Counted from the first letter of the stretch, positions 53,647-61,946 are shown. The stretch is 64,000 nt of DNA from Pseudarthrobacter sp. NBSH8 (GCF_014217545.1 NZ_CP043178.1:1116001-1180000), one strand, 5' to 3'. Program-made: numbers and translations. Notes: generated from the sequence alone by a model not told the origin.

Positions 53647-54141
53647 TTAGCCTGCATACGGCTTGGCGGAGATGATTTCGACCGTGATGTCCTTGCCGTT
53701 CGGCGCAGTGTAGCTGAGCTTCGCACCCTCTTTGTGGCCGACGATTGCGGCGCCGAGGGGTGACTTCTCGCTGAACACGTCCAGGTCGGAATCGCCGGCG
53801 ATTTCGCGGGACCCCAGCAGGAATGTCTCTTCGTCGCCGGCGATCAGGGCAACAACGAGCATGCCGGGCTCGACGATGCCGTCGTCAGCGGGGGACTCTC
53901 CTACGTGGGCATCTCGCAGGAGCGCGGTCAGCTGGCGGATCCGGGCTTCGATCTTGCCCTGCTCTTCTTTGGCCGCATGGTAGCCGCCGTTTTCCTTCAG
54001 GTCGCCCTCTTGCCGGGCCGCTTCAATCTTCTGGACAATCTCCGCACGGCCAGGGCCGGAAAGGTGGTCCAGCTCTGCCTTCAGGCGGTCAAAAGCTTCC
54101 TGGGTGAGCCAGGCTGCAGGCGCGCTGTTGGTGGTAGACAC
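53647..54141 (-). CDS. greA: Transcription elongation factor GreA
   Basis: GreA rescues backtracked RNA polymerase by stimulating transcript cleavage. The 164-residue protein has the N-terminal coiled coil with acidic tip (RQEGDLKENGGYHAAKEEQGKIEARIRQL, holding the D-E pair) and the FKBP-like C-terminal domain (SPLGAAIVGHKEGAKLSYTAPNG). The start is GTG 54141 with AGGAGAA five bases upstream. The order greA-DUF4307-mca matches that remembered for mycobacteria. Confidence 0.96.
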   Translation of the reverse strand: MSTTNSAPAAWLTQEAFDRLKAELDHLSGPGRAEIVQKIEAARQEGDLKENGGYHAAKEEQGKIEARIRQLTALLRDAHVGESPADDGIVEPGMLVVALIAGDEETFLLGSREIAGDSDLDVFSEKSPLGAAIVGHKEGAKLSYTAPNGKDITVEIISAKPYAG

Positions 54142-54227
54142 GGACTTCTCCTAATGGTCATACATGCAAAAGACCCCGCAACGGTGGCCACTTGTGGAAC
54201 TCAGCAACCAGCTCAGCGGGGTAAAGG

Positions 54228-54249
54228 TATTGACCCATTGTAGTCAATA
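54228..54249 (-). promoter_or_regulatory. Inverted repeat overlapping the greA promoter
   Basis: TATTGAC (54228-54234) and GTCAATA (54243-54249) are perfect inverted copies eight bases apart. On the minus strand the distal copy supplies a TTGACT -35-like hexamer about 100 bases upstream of greA, but no good -10 follows at standard spacing. It may be an operator. Confidence 0.4.
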
Positions 54250-54292
54250 CTCTGGACATACCCAACCGGGATAGGGCACAGATCACATGGTG

Positions 54293-54751
54293 CTACGTCC
54301 CGGCGCGCGGAATCCAGCAGTCGTCCACTACGCCGGAAACGGACAAGGACTCCGTCCGAAGGGCCACGCGCTGCGAAACTGTCCTGCCGCCGTCGGCCGT
54401 TCCGTTAGTTTCCCCCGGCGGGATGTCCACGACTTTCCAACCGACCACGGCGAACTTGGAGTCGAGGGCCTTCACAGCGCACTTGACGGCCGTTCCCGGG
54501 TCCCTGGTGACCTGGAAATCAACCTCTGCCGCAGTGGCATCAATGGTGCTGAATCCGACGTCCTTGAACGTCACGTCCGAGACAGCGTTCGACGTGGAGA
54601 CCCAGGCCATAAACCCAACTCCGGCCGCCAGCGCCGCTACGGCGATGCCACGCTTGAACGCCGGCGGGAGGGACGGCTTTTTACTGCCATAACGATTGGC
54701 TAGGCTAGTGTCTGCAGGCGGGGACACTGCGGGCTGATCGTGGGTAGTCAC
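54293..54751 (-). CDS. DUF4307-domain membrane protein
   Basis: The 152-residue protein has a polar N-terminus, one membrane helix (RGIAVAALAAGVGFMAWVS near residues 34-52) and an external beta-rich domain (VDFQVTRDPGTAVKCAVKALDSKFAVVGW) containing two cysteines. This matches DUF4307, a family next to greA and mca in actinobacteria. Function unknown. It is divergent from mca. Confidence 0.85.
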   Translation of the reverse strand: MTTHDQPAVSPPADTSLANRYGSKKPSLPPAFKRGIAVAALAAGVGFMAWVSTSNAVSDVTFKDVGFSTIDATAAEVDFQVTRDPGTAVKCAVKALDSKFAVVGWKVVDIPPGETNGTADGGRTVSQRVALRTESLSVSGVVDDCWIPRAGT

Positions 54752-54902
54752 CAGTCCAGTTTAGTTCGGTTCCGGTCCATGGCTGTCCGTGGCGGATCCG
54801 CACACCTCTCCCGCGCAGCTATTCCGTCTGTCCCGTTATATGCAGTCCCGTCAGTCCAGTGGCCGTCACAGCAGCCGCAGAAGAATAAGGAGCCGTCCTT
54901 CG

Positions 54903-55808
54903 ATGACAGCGTCCACGCATACCCCGGCACCGCTGAGGCTGCTAGCCGTTCATGCGCACCCGGACGACGAGTCCAGCAAGGGCGCGGCCACCATGGCGAT
55001 GTACGCCGCCGCCGGAGTGGAAGTCATGGTGGCCACCTGCACAGACGGATCCCGCGGCGATATTCAAAACCCTGCCGTGGAAGGTGAGCCGCATCCCAAG
55101 CGGGACATGGCAGGGGCGCGCCGGCTGGAGATGAACCGGGCGGCCAAGGTACTTGGCATCGAACAGCGCTGGCTCGGATTCACGGATTCCGGGCTGCCTG
55201 AGGGCGACCCCTTGCCGCCGCTGCCCGCAGGGTCCTTTGCAGTCCAGCCGCTGGCGCGAGCCGCGGCGCCGCTGGTGCGGCTGGTCCGGGACTTCAAGCC
55301 GCAGGTGATCGTCAGCTATGACGAAAACGGAGGATACCCGCACCCGGACCACATCATGGCGCACCGGGTGGCAGTGGAGGCGTTTGCGGCTGCGGGTGAC
55401 CCGGACAGGTATCCGGACGCCGGTGCCGCCTGGGAACCAAGCAAGCTCTACTACGACAGGGCCTTCAGTCCGGACAGGTTCCGCGCATTGCATTTTGCCC
55501 TGGAGGAAGCGGGTCTGCAGTCCCCGTACGCCCAGCGGCTTGCCGCCTGGCTGGAAACGGACGCGGAGGGCCACACGCCGCCGCGGGGCGCCCATGCCAC
55601 CACCACGCAGATCGACTGCGGGGACTTTTTTGAGGCCCGCGACGACGCCCTCCGCGCGCACCGCACGCAGGTGGACCCGCTGGGGTTCTTCTTTGCTGTC
55701 TCGGCCGAAATGCAGCGCCGCGTGTGGCCATGGGAAGGCTACTCCCTGATCGAGTCCAGGGTCCCCGCAGTATTGCCCGAAAAGGACCTTTTCGCCGGGC
55801 TAAGATAG
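54903..55808 (+). CDS. mca: Mycothiol S-conjugate amidase
   Basis: Mca cleaves mycothiol S-conjugates so that mercapturic acids can be exported, a detoxification route found only in mycothiol-making actinobacteria. The LmbE-like deacetylase fold shows AVHAHPDDESSKGAAT with zinc ligands and GGYPHPDHIMAHR with the third ligand. ATG 54903 has AAGGAG upstream; an earlier in-frame ATG at 54789 lies in the promoter region. The 301-residue length and the neighbours favour Mca over the related deacetylase MshB. Confidence 0.92.
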   Translation: MTASTHTPAPLRLLAVHAHPDDESSKGAATMAMYAAAGVEVMVATCTDGSRGDIQNPAVEGEPHPKRDMAGARRLEMNRAAKVLGIEQRWLGFTDSGLPEGDPLPPLPAGSFAVQPLARAAAPLVRLVRDFKPQVIVSYDENGGYPHPDHIMAHRVAVEAFAAAGDPDRYPDAGAAWEPSKLYYDRAFSPDRFRALHFALEEAGLQSPYAQRLAAWLETDAEGHTPPRGAHATTTQIDCGDFFEARDDALRAHRTQVDPLGFFFAVSAEMQRRVWPWEGYSLIESRVPAVLPEKDLFAGLR

Positions 55809-55923
55809 AGACGGCAGCATATTCTATGCCGTGTAGAAAAGCAGCGGGCTGGTCCGGGTCCCGCGGACCAGCCTCCGGAATCACCGGCTGGCTGCCCATC
55901 AGTTTCCACAGAAGGTTTGAACC

Positions 55924-56283
55924 GTGCATCACATGCTCCTCGCCCTGACCACCACGCCCTCACCACTGCCGACGCCCGGCCTGCGTGAGGGCATCTCCGA
56001 GGACCAGATCACCCCGGGCCTGTGGGGCTTCATCATGACGGCGTTCTTTGTGCTGGCCACCACGCTGCTGATTGTGGACATGGTCCGCCGCATCCGCCGC
56101 GTCCGCTACCGCGCGCAGGTGGAAGAAGAGCGCCAGGCAGCGGCTGCGGCCGCGGACATCGAAGCCGCCGACGACCACGACGGACTCCGTGCTGCCGGGG
56201 AGCCGGATGCTGAAGGCGTCGAGGATGGCCTCGAAGGCAATGGGCAGGGCCAGCCGGCCGATCGGTCCCAGCCCCGCGACTAA
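55924..56283 (+). CDS. Small conserved membrane protein downstream of mca
   Basis: The 119-residue protein has one clear membrane helix (LWGFIMTAFFVLATTLLIVDMV near residues 33-54), a basic stop-transfer sequence and an acidic, alanine-rich cytoplasmic tail. A similar small membrane protein is encoded at this place in mycobacteria. The GTG at 55924 has AGAAGG about nine bases upstream. Function unknown; a link to mycothiol chemistry is only positional. Confidence 0.75.
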   Translation: MHHMLLALTTTPSPLPTPGLREGISEDQITPGLWGFIMTAFFVLATTLLIVDMVRRIRRVRYRAQVEEERQAAAAAADIEAADDHDGLRAAGEPDAEGVEDGLEGNGQGQPADRSQPRD

Positions 56284-56340
56284 GGCGGGCCGACTTCTCG
56301 CGCACCCACCGGTTTCCGCCAGTTCACGGTTCCCGCGAGG

Positions 56341-57063
56341 TCAACTGAGGACTGCGATGGCGATCGCCGTAAAGTGTGTTGCGAATGCCAGGACTGTCAG
56401 TGCGTGGAAGAGTTCGTGGAAGCCGAAGTGCTCGTAGCTGAAGTTGGGCTTCTTGAGCGCGTAGAACACTGCGCCGGTGATGTACAGGATTCCGCCCACA
56501 CAGATCAGAATGGCCGCCGGGACGCTGGCCGCGAAGAATTCGGGCAGGTAGAACAGCGACCCGCAGCCAAGTGCAATGTAGATTGGCACGTACAGCCAGC
56601 GCGGGGCGTCCGTCCACAGCAGCCTGAACAGCACGCCGAGGATGGCCCCGGACCAGATGACCCACAGCAGCAGGACCGCCTTGGGTTGCTCCAGGAGCGA
56701 CCAGGCCAAGGGCGTGTAGCTGCCGGCGATGACCAGCATGATGTTGGTGTGGTCCAAGCGCTTGAGCACAATCTTCACGCCGGGGGACCAGTTGCCGCGG
56801 TGGTAGATGGCACTGATGCCAAATAGCAGGACGCCGGTAGCGGCGTAGATTGCCGAGGTGATCTTGCGGTCTGTAGTCGGGGCAAGGACCACCAGGACGA
56901 TCCCCGCGGCCAGAGCCAGCGGCGCCGTGACGCTGTGGATCCAACCGCGCCACTTGGGCTTGATCATCAGGAGTTCGGCCAGCCGGACAGCGGCGTCGTC
57001 CAGGGCGCTGTTGCCGTGGTCCGCGGAGGGCGCGCGGGAAGCGTCAGGAGTCTGGCTGTTCAT
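56341..57063 (-). CDS. trhA: Hemolysin III / PAQR-family membrane protein
   Basis: The 240-residue protein has seven hydrophobic helices with GISAIYHRGNWSPGVKIVLKRLDHTNIMLVIAGSYTPL and, near the end, FHELFHALTVLAFATHFTAI, the Ser-His-Asp/His metal motif of the PAQR/hemolysin III family. In Bacillus and E. coli the relatives influence membrane fluidity and fatty-acid balance. TATTCT lies six bases before the ATG, so its mRNA is probably leaderless. It is divergent from uppS, as in mycobacteria. Confidence 0.9.
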   Translation of the reverse strand: MNSQTPDASRAPSADHGNSALDDAAVRLAELLMIKPKWRGWIHSVTAPLALAAGIVLVVLAPTTDRKITSAIYAATGVLLFGISAIYHRGNWSPGVKIVLKRLDHTNIMLVIAGSYTPLAWSLLEQPKAVLLLWVIWSGAILGVLFRLLWTDAPRWLYVPIYIALGCGSLFYLPEFFAASVPAAILICVGGILYITGAVFYALKKPNFSYEHFGFHELFHALTVLAFATHFTAIAIAVLS

Positions 57064-57069
57064 GGGTTC

Positions 57070-57075
57070 AGAATA
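57070..57075 (-). promoter_or_regulatory. -10 element of the hemolysin III gene
   Basis: On the minus strand TATTCT ends six bases before ATG 57063, with no Shine-Dalgarno sequence: probable leaderless start. Confidence 0.45.
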
Positions 57076-57091
57076 TCCTCTCTTTGCGTAA

Positions 57092-57107
57092 GTTACTCAT
57101 GGGTAAC
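57092..57107. promoter_or_regulatory. GTTAC-N6-GTAAC palindrome in the trhA-uppS divergent promoter
   Basis: A perfect 5-6-5 inverted repeat lies 29 bp from the hemolysin III start and 71 bp from uppS. Its form resembles actinobacterial GlnR boxes, but other regulators with GTAAC half-sites are possible. Confidence 0.4.
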
Positions 57108-57177
57108 GATCATGACGGGTCATCCGGCACGTCCCGGCGCACCCGCTCCGGTCCCGGACGGTAGCCTAGGATGTGCA

Positions 57178-57978
57178 ATGCCGTCGAACAGCAACGGAAG
57201 TCAGGTGAGTCTCCTCGTGGAATTTCGCGGGTTCCTTTATGGCTTCTACGAAAGGCGGCTGCTCAGCGAGCTTGCCGGCGGACGCATTCCCAAGCACATC
57301 GGCGTGATGGTGGACGGCAACCGCCGCTGGGCCAAGCAGTTCAATGCACCCACCAGCCAGGGCCACCAGGCCGGCGCGGACAAGATCCATGAGTTCCTGG
57401 GCTGGTGCCAGGAACTCGGGGTCAAGGTGGTCACGCTGTACATGCTGTCCACGGACAACATGAGCCGGTCCAGCGAGGAGCTGGATCTTCTGATGGGCAT
57501 CATCGCCAACACCCTGGACCGTCTGGACGAGGACGCCAACATCTCGGTCCACGCCATGGGCGCCCCCGAGCTCCTGCCCGACTACCTGGCTGACCGGCTC
57601 AACAAGCTCACGGCCCGCACGCCGGTTCGCGAAAAGATCCATGTCAACGTTGCGGTGGGCTACGGCGGACGCCGCGAGATCGTCGACGCCGTGCGGGAGC
57701 TGCTTCACGACGCCGTAGCCAAGGGGTCTGACATTTCGGTGCTCGCTGACTCGCTGTCCGTCGACGATATTTCCCGCTTCCTTTATACGCGCGGCCAGCC
57801 GGATCCGGACCTGGTCATCAGAACGTCCGGGGAGCAGCGGCTGTCAGGGTTCCTGATGTGGCAAAGTGCGTACAGTGAGTTCTACTTCTGCGAGGCGTTG
57901 TGGCCCGCTTTCCGCAAAGTGGATTTCCTTCGCGCCCTCCGGGACTATGCAGGCCGGCAGCGGCGCTTCGGCACCTGA
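57178..57978 (+). CDS. uppS: Isoprenyl diphosphate synthase (cis-prenyltransferase)
   Basis: Adds isoprene units in cis to allylic diphosphates for lipid-carrier synthesis. The protein has HIGVMVDGNRRWAKQ with the catalytic aspartate, YMLSTDNMSRSSEEL, and DLVIRTSGEQRLSGFLMWQSAYSEFYF, all conserved in UppS. By position it corresponds to the short-chain Z-farnesyl synthase of mycobacteria rather than the long-chain enzyme. Start ATG 57178 (266 residues) follows a TAGCCT box by ten bases; GTG 57205 with GGAAG upstream is an alternative. Confidence 0.93.
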   Translation: MPSNSNGSQVSLLVEFRGFLYGFYERRLLSELAGGRIPKHIGVMVDGNRRWAKQFNAPTSQGHQAGADKIHEFLGWCQELGVKVVTLYMLSTDNMSRSSEELDLLMGIIANTLDRLDEDANISVHAMGAPELLPDYLADRLNKLTARTPVREKIHVNVAVGYGGRREIVDAVRELLHDAVAKGSDISVLADSLSVDDISRFLYTRGQPDPDLVIRTSGEQRLSGFLMWQSAYSEFYFCEALWPAFRKVDFLRALRDYAGRQRRFGT

Positions 57979-57990
57979 TCTGTCAGCGCC

Positions 57991-58012
57991 GTTCACACGG
58001 AATTCACACGGC
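57991..58012 (+). promoter_or_regulatory. PHO-box-like direct repeat upstream of phoH2
   Basis: Two 11-base direct repeats, GTTCACACGGA and ATTCACACGGC, lie end to end. This is the architecture of PhoP boxes in Streptomyces (tandem 11-mers based on GTTCAC). It lies about 210 bp before the phoH2 start and just after uppS. Confidence 0.5.
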
Positions 58013-58115
58013 CGCAACAGGAATCGCCGACGGATGGCACCGGAAATTACTGGGCGGGGATTTACGTTGTATCCATCAGCAGGCAAAAACGCCGGCTGAT
58101 CGGGGAGGCCAGTAC

Positions 58116-58187
58116 ATGGAGCGAAATTTCGCACCGGTTGTATGGGAGGCCGGACCCGGCCTCCAGGCCGAGCCGCCTCACCAATAA
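58116..58187 (+). CDS. Short leader ORF in the phoH2 5' region
   Basis: ATG 58116 has a near-perfect GGGGAGG Shine-Dalgarno sequence seven bases upstream, better than that of phoH2 itself. It encodes 23 residues starting [13 protein letters not shown] and ends in TAA 34 bases before the phoH2 GTG, out of frame with it. Its codons span a 12-bp palindrome and a 9-bp GC hairpin. In mycobacteria a small ORF (phoAT) precedes phoH2; this one is much shorter and not recognisably related. Confidence 0.5.
   Translation: MERNFAPVVWEAGPGLQAEPPHQ
58121..58132. promoter_or_regulatory. Perfect 12-bp palindrome GCGAAATTTCGC
   Basis: It lies inside the phoH2 leader, overlapping the beginning of the short ORF. 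It could be an operator or an RNA stem; no matching regulator is recognised. Confidence 0.35.
58145..58164 (+). other. GC hairpin in the phoH2 leader
   Basis: GGAGGCCGG and CCGGCCTCC are perfect inverted copies two bases apart, inside the short leader ORF. Translation of that ORF would open the hairpin, so it could couple leader translation to phoH2 expression. Confidence 0.5.
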
Positions 58188-58221
58188 CAATTCCGGGCGC
58201 GTGCCCGGGGCTGGAGTCGAT

Positions 58222-59652
58222 GTGGCTATTTCTGAACAACTGCCCGAGGCCGTTTTTGACCAGGGACAGAAAGCTACCTCTCGCACCACGCGAGCCACCT
58301 CACAAACCGGTGCAGCAGACGAAAAATCTGCGGCCGGTTTTGCTGTCTCCGGAAGGGACGCCACCATTAGCACCTTCGTCATTGACACCTCCGTCCTGCT
58401 CTCGGATCCACGGGCGCTGCTCCGCTTCGCAGAGCACGAAGTCATTGTTCCAATCGTTGTGATCACGGAACTTGAGGGGAAACGGCACGACCCCGAGCTG
58501 GGCTACTTTGCCCGCACAGCGCTCCGGCTGCTCGATGACCTCCGGGTGAAACACGGTGGCCTGAGCAAGCCCATCCCCATCGGAAACGAGGGCGGCACGC
58601 TGTTGGTGGAGTTGAACCACATTTCCGCCGACGTGCTTCCGTTGGGTTTCCGCAGTGGCGACAACGACAGCCGGATCCTTGCCGTGGCCAAGAACCTGGC
58701 CAATGAAGGCCGGAACGTCACGGTGGTTTCGAAGGATCTCCCCATGCGGGTCAAGGCTTCCGCTATGGGACTTACGGCCGACGAATACCGCAACGAGCTC
58801 GTGAAGGATTCGGGCTGGACCGGCGTGGCCGAGGTGGAAGCCAGCGAGGAAGAAATCTCCACTCTGTACGGCCACGAGCCTGTCTTCATCCCCGCAGCCG
58901 CGGAAATGCCGGTCAACACCGGGCTGGTGATCCTCTCCAACCGGGGCTCAGCCCTGGGCCGGGTGGGCGCCGACAAGCAGGTGAGGCTGGTCAAGGGGGA
59001 CCGGGACGTGTTCGGGCTCCACGGACGCTCCGCGGAGCAGCGGTTGGCCATCGACATGCTGATGGACCCCGCCGTCGGAATCGTTTCGATCGGCGGACGG
59101 GCCGGCACCGGCAAGTCCGCGCTGGCCCTGTGCGCCGGCCTGGAAGCGGTGCTGGAACGCCGCGAGCACCGCAAGGTGATCGTGTTCCGCCCCCTCTACG
59201 CCGTAGGTGGCCAGGAACTCGGCTACCTGCCCGGCTCCGAGTCGGAAAAGATGAACCCCTGGGCACAGGCGGTCTTTGACACACTCGGCGCCCTGGTCAG
59301 CCAGGAAGTCGTGGAAGAAGTCATGGACCGCGGCATGCTGGAGGTTATGCCGCTGACGCACATCCGCGGACGCTCCCTGCACGACGCGTTCGTGATCGTT
59401 GATGAGGCCCAGTCACTTGAGAAGAACGTCCTCCTCACCGTGATGAGCCGAATCGGCCAGAACTCCAAGATCGTCCTCACCCACGACGTCGCCCAGCGTG
59501 ACAACCTGCGCGTCGGCCGGCACGACGGTATTGCCGCAGTTGTCGAAACCCTGAAAGGACACCCTCTCTTCGGCCACATCACCCTGACGCGCTCCGAACG
59601 CTCCCCGATCGCAGCCCTGGTAACAGAACTGCTGGAGGGCGCCGAAATCTAG
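58222..59652 (+). CDS. phoH2: PhoH2: PIN-domain ribonuclease fused to PhoH ATPase
   Basis: The start is GTG 58222 with GGAG close upstream; the frame is open to 58138 but the added residues look untranslated. After a 45-residue polar segment comes a PIN nuclease domain ([45 protein letters not shown]) with the four acidic metal residues, then a PhoH ATPase domain with Walker [14 protein letters not shown] and Walker [13 protein letters not shown]. Mycobacterial PhoH2 acts as an ATP-dependent RNA helicase and RNase. Upstream sequences suggest phosphate control and a leader ORF. Confidence 0.92.
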   Translation: MAISEQLPEAVFDQGQKATSRTTRATSQTGAADEKSAAGFAVSGRDATISTFVIDTSVLLSDPRALLRFAEHEVIVPIVVITELEGKRHDPELGYFARTALRLLDDLRVKHGGLSKPIPIGNEGGTLLVELNHISADVLPLGFRSGDNDSRILAVAKNLANEGRNVTVVSKDLPMRVKASAMGLTADEYRNELVKDSGWTGVAEVEASEEEISTLYGHEPVFIPAAAEMPVNTGLVILSNRGSALGRVGADKQVRLVKGDRDVFGLHGRSAEQRLAIDMLMDPAVGIVSIGGRAGTGKSALALCAGLEAVLERREHRKVIVFRPLYAVGGQELGYLPGSESEKMNPWAQAVFDTLGALVSQEVVEEVMDRGMLEVMPLTHIRGRSLHDAFVIVDEAQSLEKNVLLTVMSRIGQNSKIVLTHDVAQRDNLRVGRHDGIAAVVETLKGHPLFGHITLTRSERSPIAALVTELLEGAEI

Positions 59653-59670
59653 CCATACGATCCGGTAGCG

Positions 59671-59708
59671 AGGGCCGTGGTTCCGCTCGTCGGGCCACGG
59701 CCCTTCTC
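59671..59708 (+). terminator. Terminator after phoH2
   Basis: AGGGCCGTGG (59671-59680) pairs with CCACGGCCCT (59695-59704) and is followed by TCTCC. The T-run is weak. It also faces the convergent acetyltransferase gene. Confidence 0.65.
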
Positions 59709-59722
59709 CGTCGGAAGTGCCC

Positions 59723-60370
59723 TCAGCGAGCCCCGAGGAACTTGGCTGCTGCTTCGTGGCCCTTCACTTGCAGGGCCCAGTCGGGGCGTTTGAAGGTTAC
59801 GGGAGTGAGGCGCATTTTTTGGACTTCCACGGCCTCGCTGCCCCAGGACTGCCTATGGACGCCGTTGAGTTCGTAGCCGAGGGAGCGGGACACGCCCAGG
59901 GAGGCGGCGTTCCAGGCTGCCGCTTCGGATTCGGCGACTTCGGCGCCGAGCCAGTCGAACGCGTAGAGCGCGACGGCGGCCCGCATCTCAGTGCCGAGGC
60001 CCTGGCCGTGGAGGGACTGCTTGAGCCATGAGCCGGTGCTGACGGTCTTGAGGGTTGCGAAGTCCTTGGCGCCGATGTCCTGGCAGCCGATGAATTCGTT
60101 CAGGTACCAGATGCCCAGGAGCAGGGTCCAGTCCTCCGGCGTGGCCTGGCCGCGGCAGCGCCAGTACCACTGCGCCATGTTGTGCCCCAGAGTTTCTGCC
60201 GGCAGTTCTGTCCACGGCGTGCTGAAGGGGTTCCGGCCGGGTTCGTGGACCCCGCTCGCTGCCGCTGCAACCGCGACAGGAATGTCGGCGTCGGCAATGG
60301 GTCGCAGCACTAGGCGGGGTGTGGTCAGCTCGAGGCCGAAGAGGGGCCAGATGGCAGTCAGCGCGGTCAT
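59723..60370 (-). CDS. GNAT-family acetyltransferase (RimJ/RimL-like)
   Basis: The 215-residue protein begins with the family's LTTPRLVLRPIADADIPV pattern and has GSWLKQSLHGQGLGTEMRAAVALYAFDWLGA as the acetyl-CoA binding loop and helix, then GVSRSLGYELNG. It resembles RimJ/RimL-type N-acetyltransferases that modify protein N-termini, but many relatives modify small molecules. It converges with phoH2. Substrate unknown. Confidence 0.88.
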   Translation of the reverse strand: MTALTAIWPLFGLELTTPRLVLRPIADADIPVAVAAAASGVHEPGRNPFSTPWTELPAETLGHNMAQWYWRCRGQATPEDWTLLLGIWYLNEFIGCQDIGAKDFATLKTVSTGSWLKQSLHGQGLGTEMRAAVALYAFDWLGAEVAESEAAAWNAASLGVSRSLGYELNGVHRQSWGSEAVEVQKMRLTPVTFKRPDWALQVKGHEAAAKFLGAR

Positions 60371-60441
60371 CAGGGAAGCCTAGCCCAGGGCGGGCCACGG
60401 GGCTTGTCAACCGCCGGTGATGGCCGGAGGGGTAGCTGCGA

Positions 60442-61242
60442 TCAGGTGCGGATGTCCCAGCTGATGTGGCGGCGGACGTCCGTGAGGTTCATGGACTCGG
60501 CCACAAAAAGGTCGTCCAACATGTATTCATCCACGGCGAGGATCCGGATCCAGTGCCCATGATTCGGGGCTGCCGCTTCCAGCGACCGGGTGGCAACGCA
60601 GACGCCCGTCTCCAGGTCGATCCGCACGCGGTTGCTGCCGGGCAGGCAGAGCGAGGCGGCAGGATACGCGGAACGATAGGACGCCGAAGGCGTCACAATT
60701 GCCTCCAGTGCCGGCCGGCCATCGTGATCCACGCGGCTAACGGCGTCGATCTCGACGGCGTTGGTCCCCGGGAACTCGATCGGGACAGGCGCGTTCCCGG
60801 CGAGTTCCACGGGATCGAGGGCGGCCGAGAAACGGCCGTTTCCGAAGCCAGGCTCGCCGTATGCTGCCTCCGGCCGGCGCCTGACCAGGCCGCCGTCGTC
60901 GTAAACAGGCGCCACTAAGTGGGGCGGCAACAGCCAGGACTTCCGGGTGGCGCTGACGTACAAGCCGTCCTTGGAATCGTTGATTCCGGTGGTGCTGTGG
61001 AGGACAAACCGGTCAGCGGTTTCCAGACGAAGTGCACCGGGTCGGCGGAGCCAGGCGCGGACCAGCGGTGCGGACGGGTCTGGGACGTCGGAAAACGGTT
61101 CATCCCAGTATTCAAAGCGCAGTGACTGCCACTTCCAGGGGGAGGACCGGCAAAGGTTCCGGAACATGGTGCTCAGGTCCGCAGCGTCAGCGCTGCCCTC
61201 CGGATCCGGCCGGCGCCTGGTGTCCCATGTCGACATATCCAC
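60442..61242 (-). CDS. Conserved hypothetical protein
   Basis: I do not recognise this 266-residue protein. It has no signal peptide or membrane segment, is rich in R, D, P and aromatic residues, and reads as mostly beta structure: LVRAWLRRPGALRLETADRFVLHS near the start and SNRVRIDLETGVCVATRSLEA towards the end. That second pattern, alternating with ILAVDEYMLDDLFV, recalls proteins with a LolA-like half-barrel, but this is a weak impression. It is divergent from the prepilin peptidase gene. Confidence 0.7.
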   Translation of the reverse strand: MDMSTWDTRRRPDPEGSADAADLSTMFRNLCRSSPWKWQSLRFEYWDEPFSDVPDPSAPLVRAWLRRPGALRLETADRFVLHSTTGINDSKDGLYVSATRKSWLLPPHLVAPVYDDGGLVRRRPEAAYGEPGFGNGRFSAALDPVELAGNAPVPIEFPGTNAVEIDAVSRVDHDGRPALEAIVTPSASYRSAYPAASLCLPGSNRVRIDLETGVCVATRSLEAAAPNHGHWIRILAVDEYMLDDLFVAESMNLTDVRRHISWDIRT

Positions 61243-61282
61243 AGTTTACGCGTGGGTTCTGCGGTGCGGCGCACCAATCCAG

Positions 61283-61288
61283 TAGCAT
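61283..61288 (+). promoter_or_regulatory. -10 element of the prepilin peptidase gene
   Basis: TAGCAT ends seven bases before GTG 61296, suggesting a leaderless transcript. The GAGGG right before the GTG is too close to act as a Shine-Dalgarno sequence. Confidence 0.4.
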
Positions 61289-61295
61289 CCGAGGG

Positions 61296-61853
61296 GTGAT
61301 CCGACGACTCGATGGACTGTGGGACGCCACCCCGCTGGCGTTCTGGCTGGTACTGGCCGCTTGCGCCTACTTTTTTGTCATGGCAGTCCGCCTGACGGTT
61401 ATTGACGTGCGCCACCACCTGCTGCCCAACCGGATTGTCTTCCCCTCGTACGGCGTGGCCGGGGTCCTGTTGCTCGCGGCTGCCTTGGTGCACGTGATTG
61501 CGGGTCCTGCCGCGATCCTGGGGTCACCTGACGGTGCTGCCGAGCTCCTGGGGATCCCGGCGCTGCGCATCCTGGCCGGCGGGGCGGTTTTGTGGGCGTT
61601 CTATTTTGTCCTGCGGATGGTCTACCCGCCCGGCATGGGCTTTGGCGACGTGAAACTGGCCGGCGTCCTGGGAATGTATCTTGGCTATCTTGGCTGGGGG
61701 CACGTCTTTGCGGGGACGTTTGCAGCTTTCCTGCTGGGGGGCCTCTGGTCTATGGCCCTGCTGGCGGCCCGCCGCGGCACGTTGAAATCTTCGATCCCGT
61801 TTGGCCCGTTTATGCTCGCCGGCGCCGCCGCGGCCATGCTGCTGCCTGCCTGA
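61296..61853 (+). CDS. A24-family prepilin peptidase
   Basis: The 185-residue membrane protein has about five hydrophobic helices and the two catalytic aspartates of the family: VIDVRHHLLPNRIV near residue 37 and GMGFGDVKLAGVLGM near residue 112 (GxGD). It lacks the N-terminal methyltransferase domain of PilD, like TadV/FlaK-type peptidases. It would process type IV pilin-like or Tad pilin signals, yet no pilin genes are in the window. Confidence 0.9.
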   Translation: MIRRLDGLWDATPLAFWLVLAACAYFFVMAVRLTVIDVRHHLLPNRIVFPSYGVAGVLLLAAALVHVIAGPAAILGSPDGAAELLGIPALRILAGGAVLWAFYFVLRMVYPPGMGFGDVKLAGVLGMYLGYLGWGHVFAGTFAAFLLGGLWSMALLAARRGTLKSSIPFGPFMLAGAAAAMLLPA

Positions 61854-61912
61854 CGCGGTCCGGGATGCCCATTTCGAGCCGTGACGGAGCAGCTCTACGG
61901 TGACATACAACA

Positions 61913-61946
61913 GGGGCGCCGCAACCCCCAAGATCGCGGCGCCCCT
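61913..61946 (+). terminator. Hairpin after the prepilin peptidase gene
   Basis: GGGGCGCCGC (61913-61922) and GCGGCGCCCC (61937-61946) form a perfect 10-bp stem. No T-run follows directly (TGACGGCTATTATT), so it is a weak or Rho-assisted terminator. Confidence 0.6.

Noticed and set aside
58138..58221. N-terminal extension of PhoH2 from TTG 58138
   Set aside because: The extra residues look non-coding, overlap the leader ORF and hairpin, and lack a Shine-Dalgarno sequence; GTG 58222 has GGAG at good spacing.
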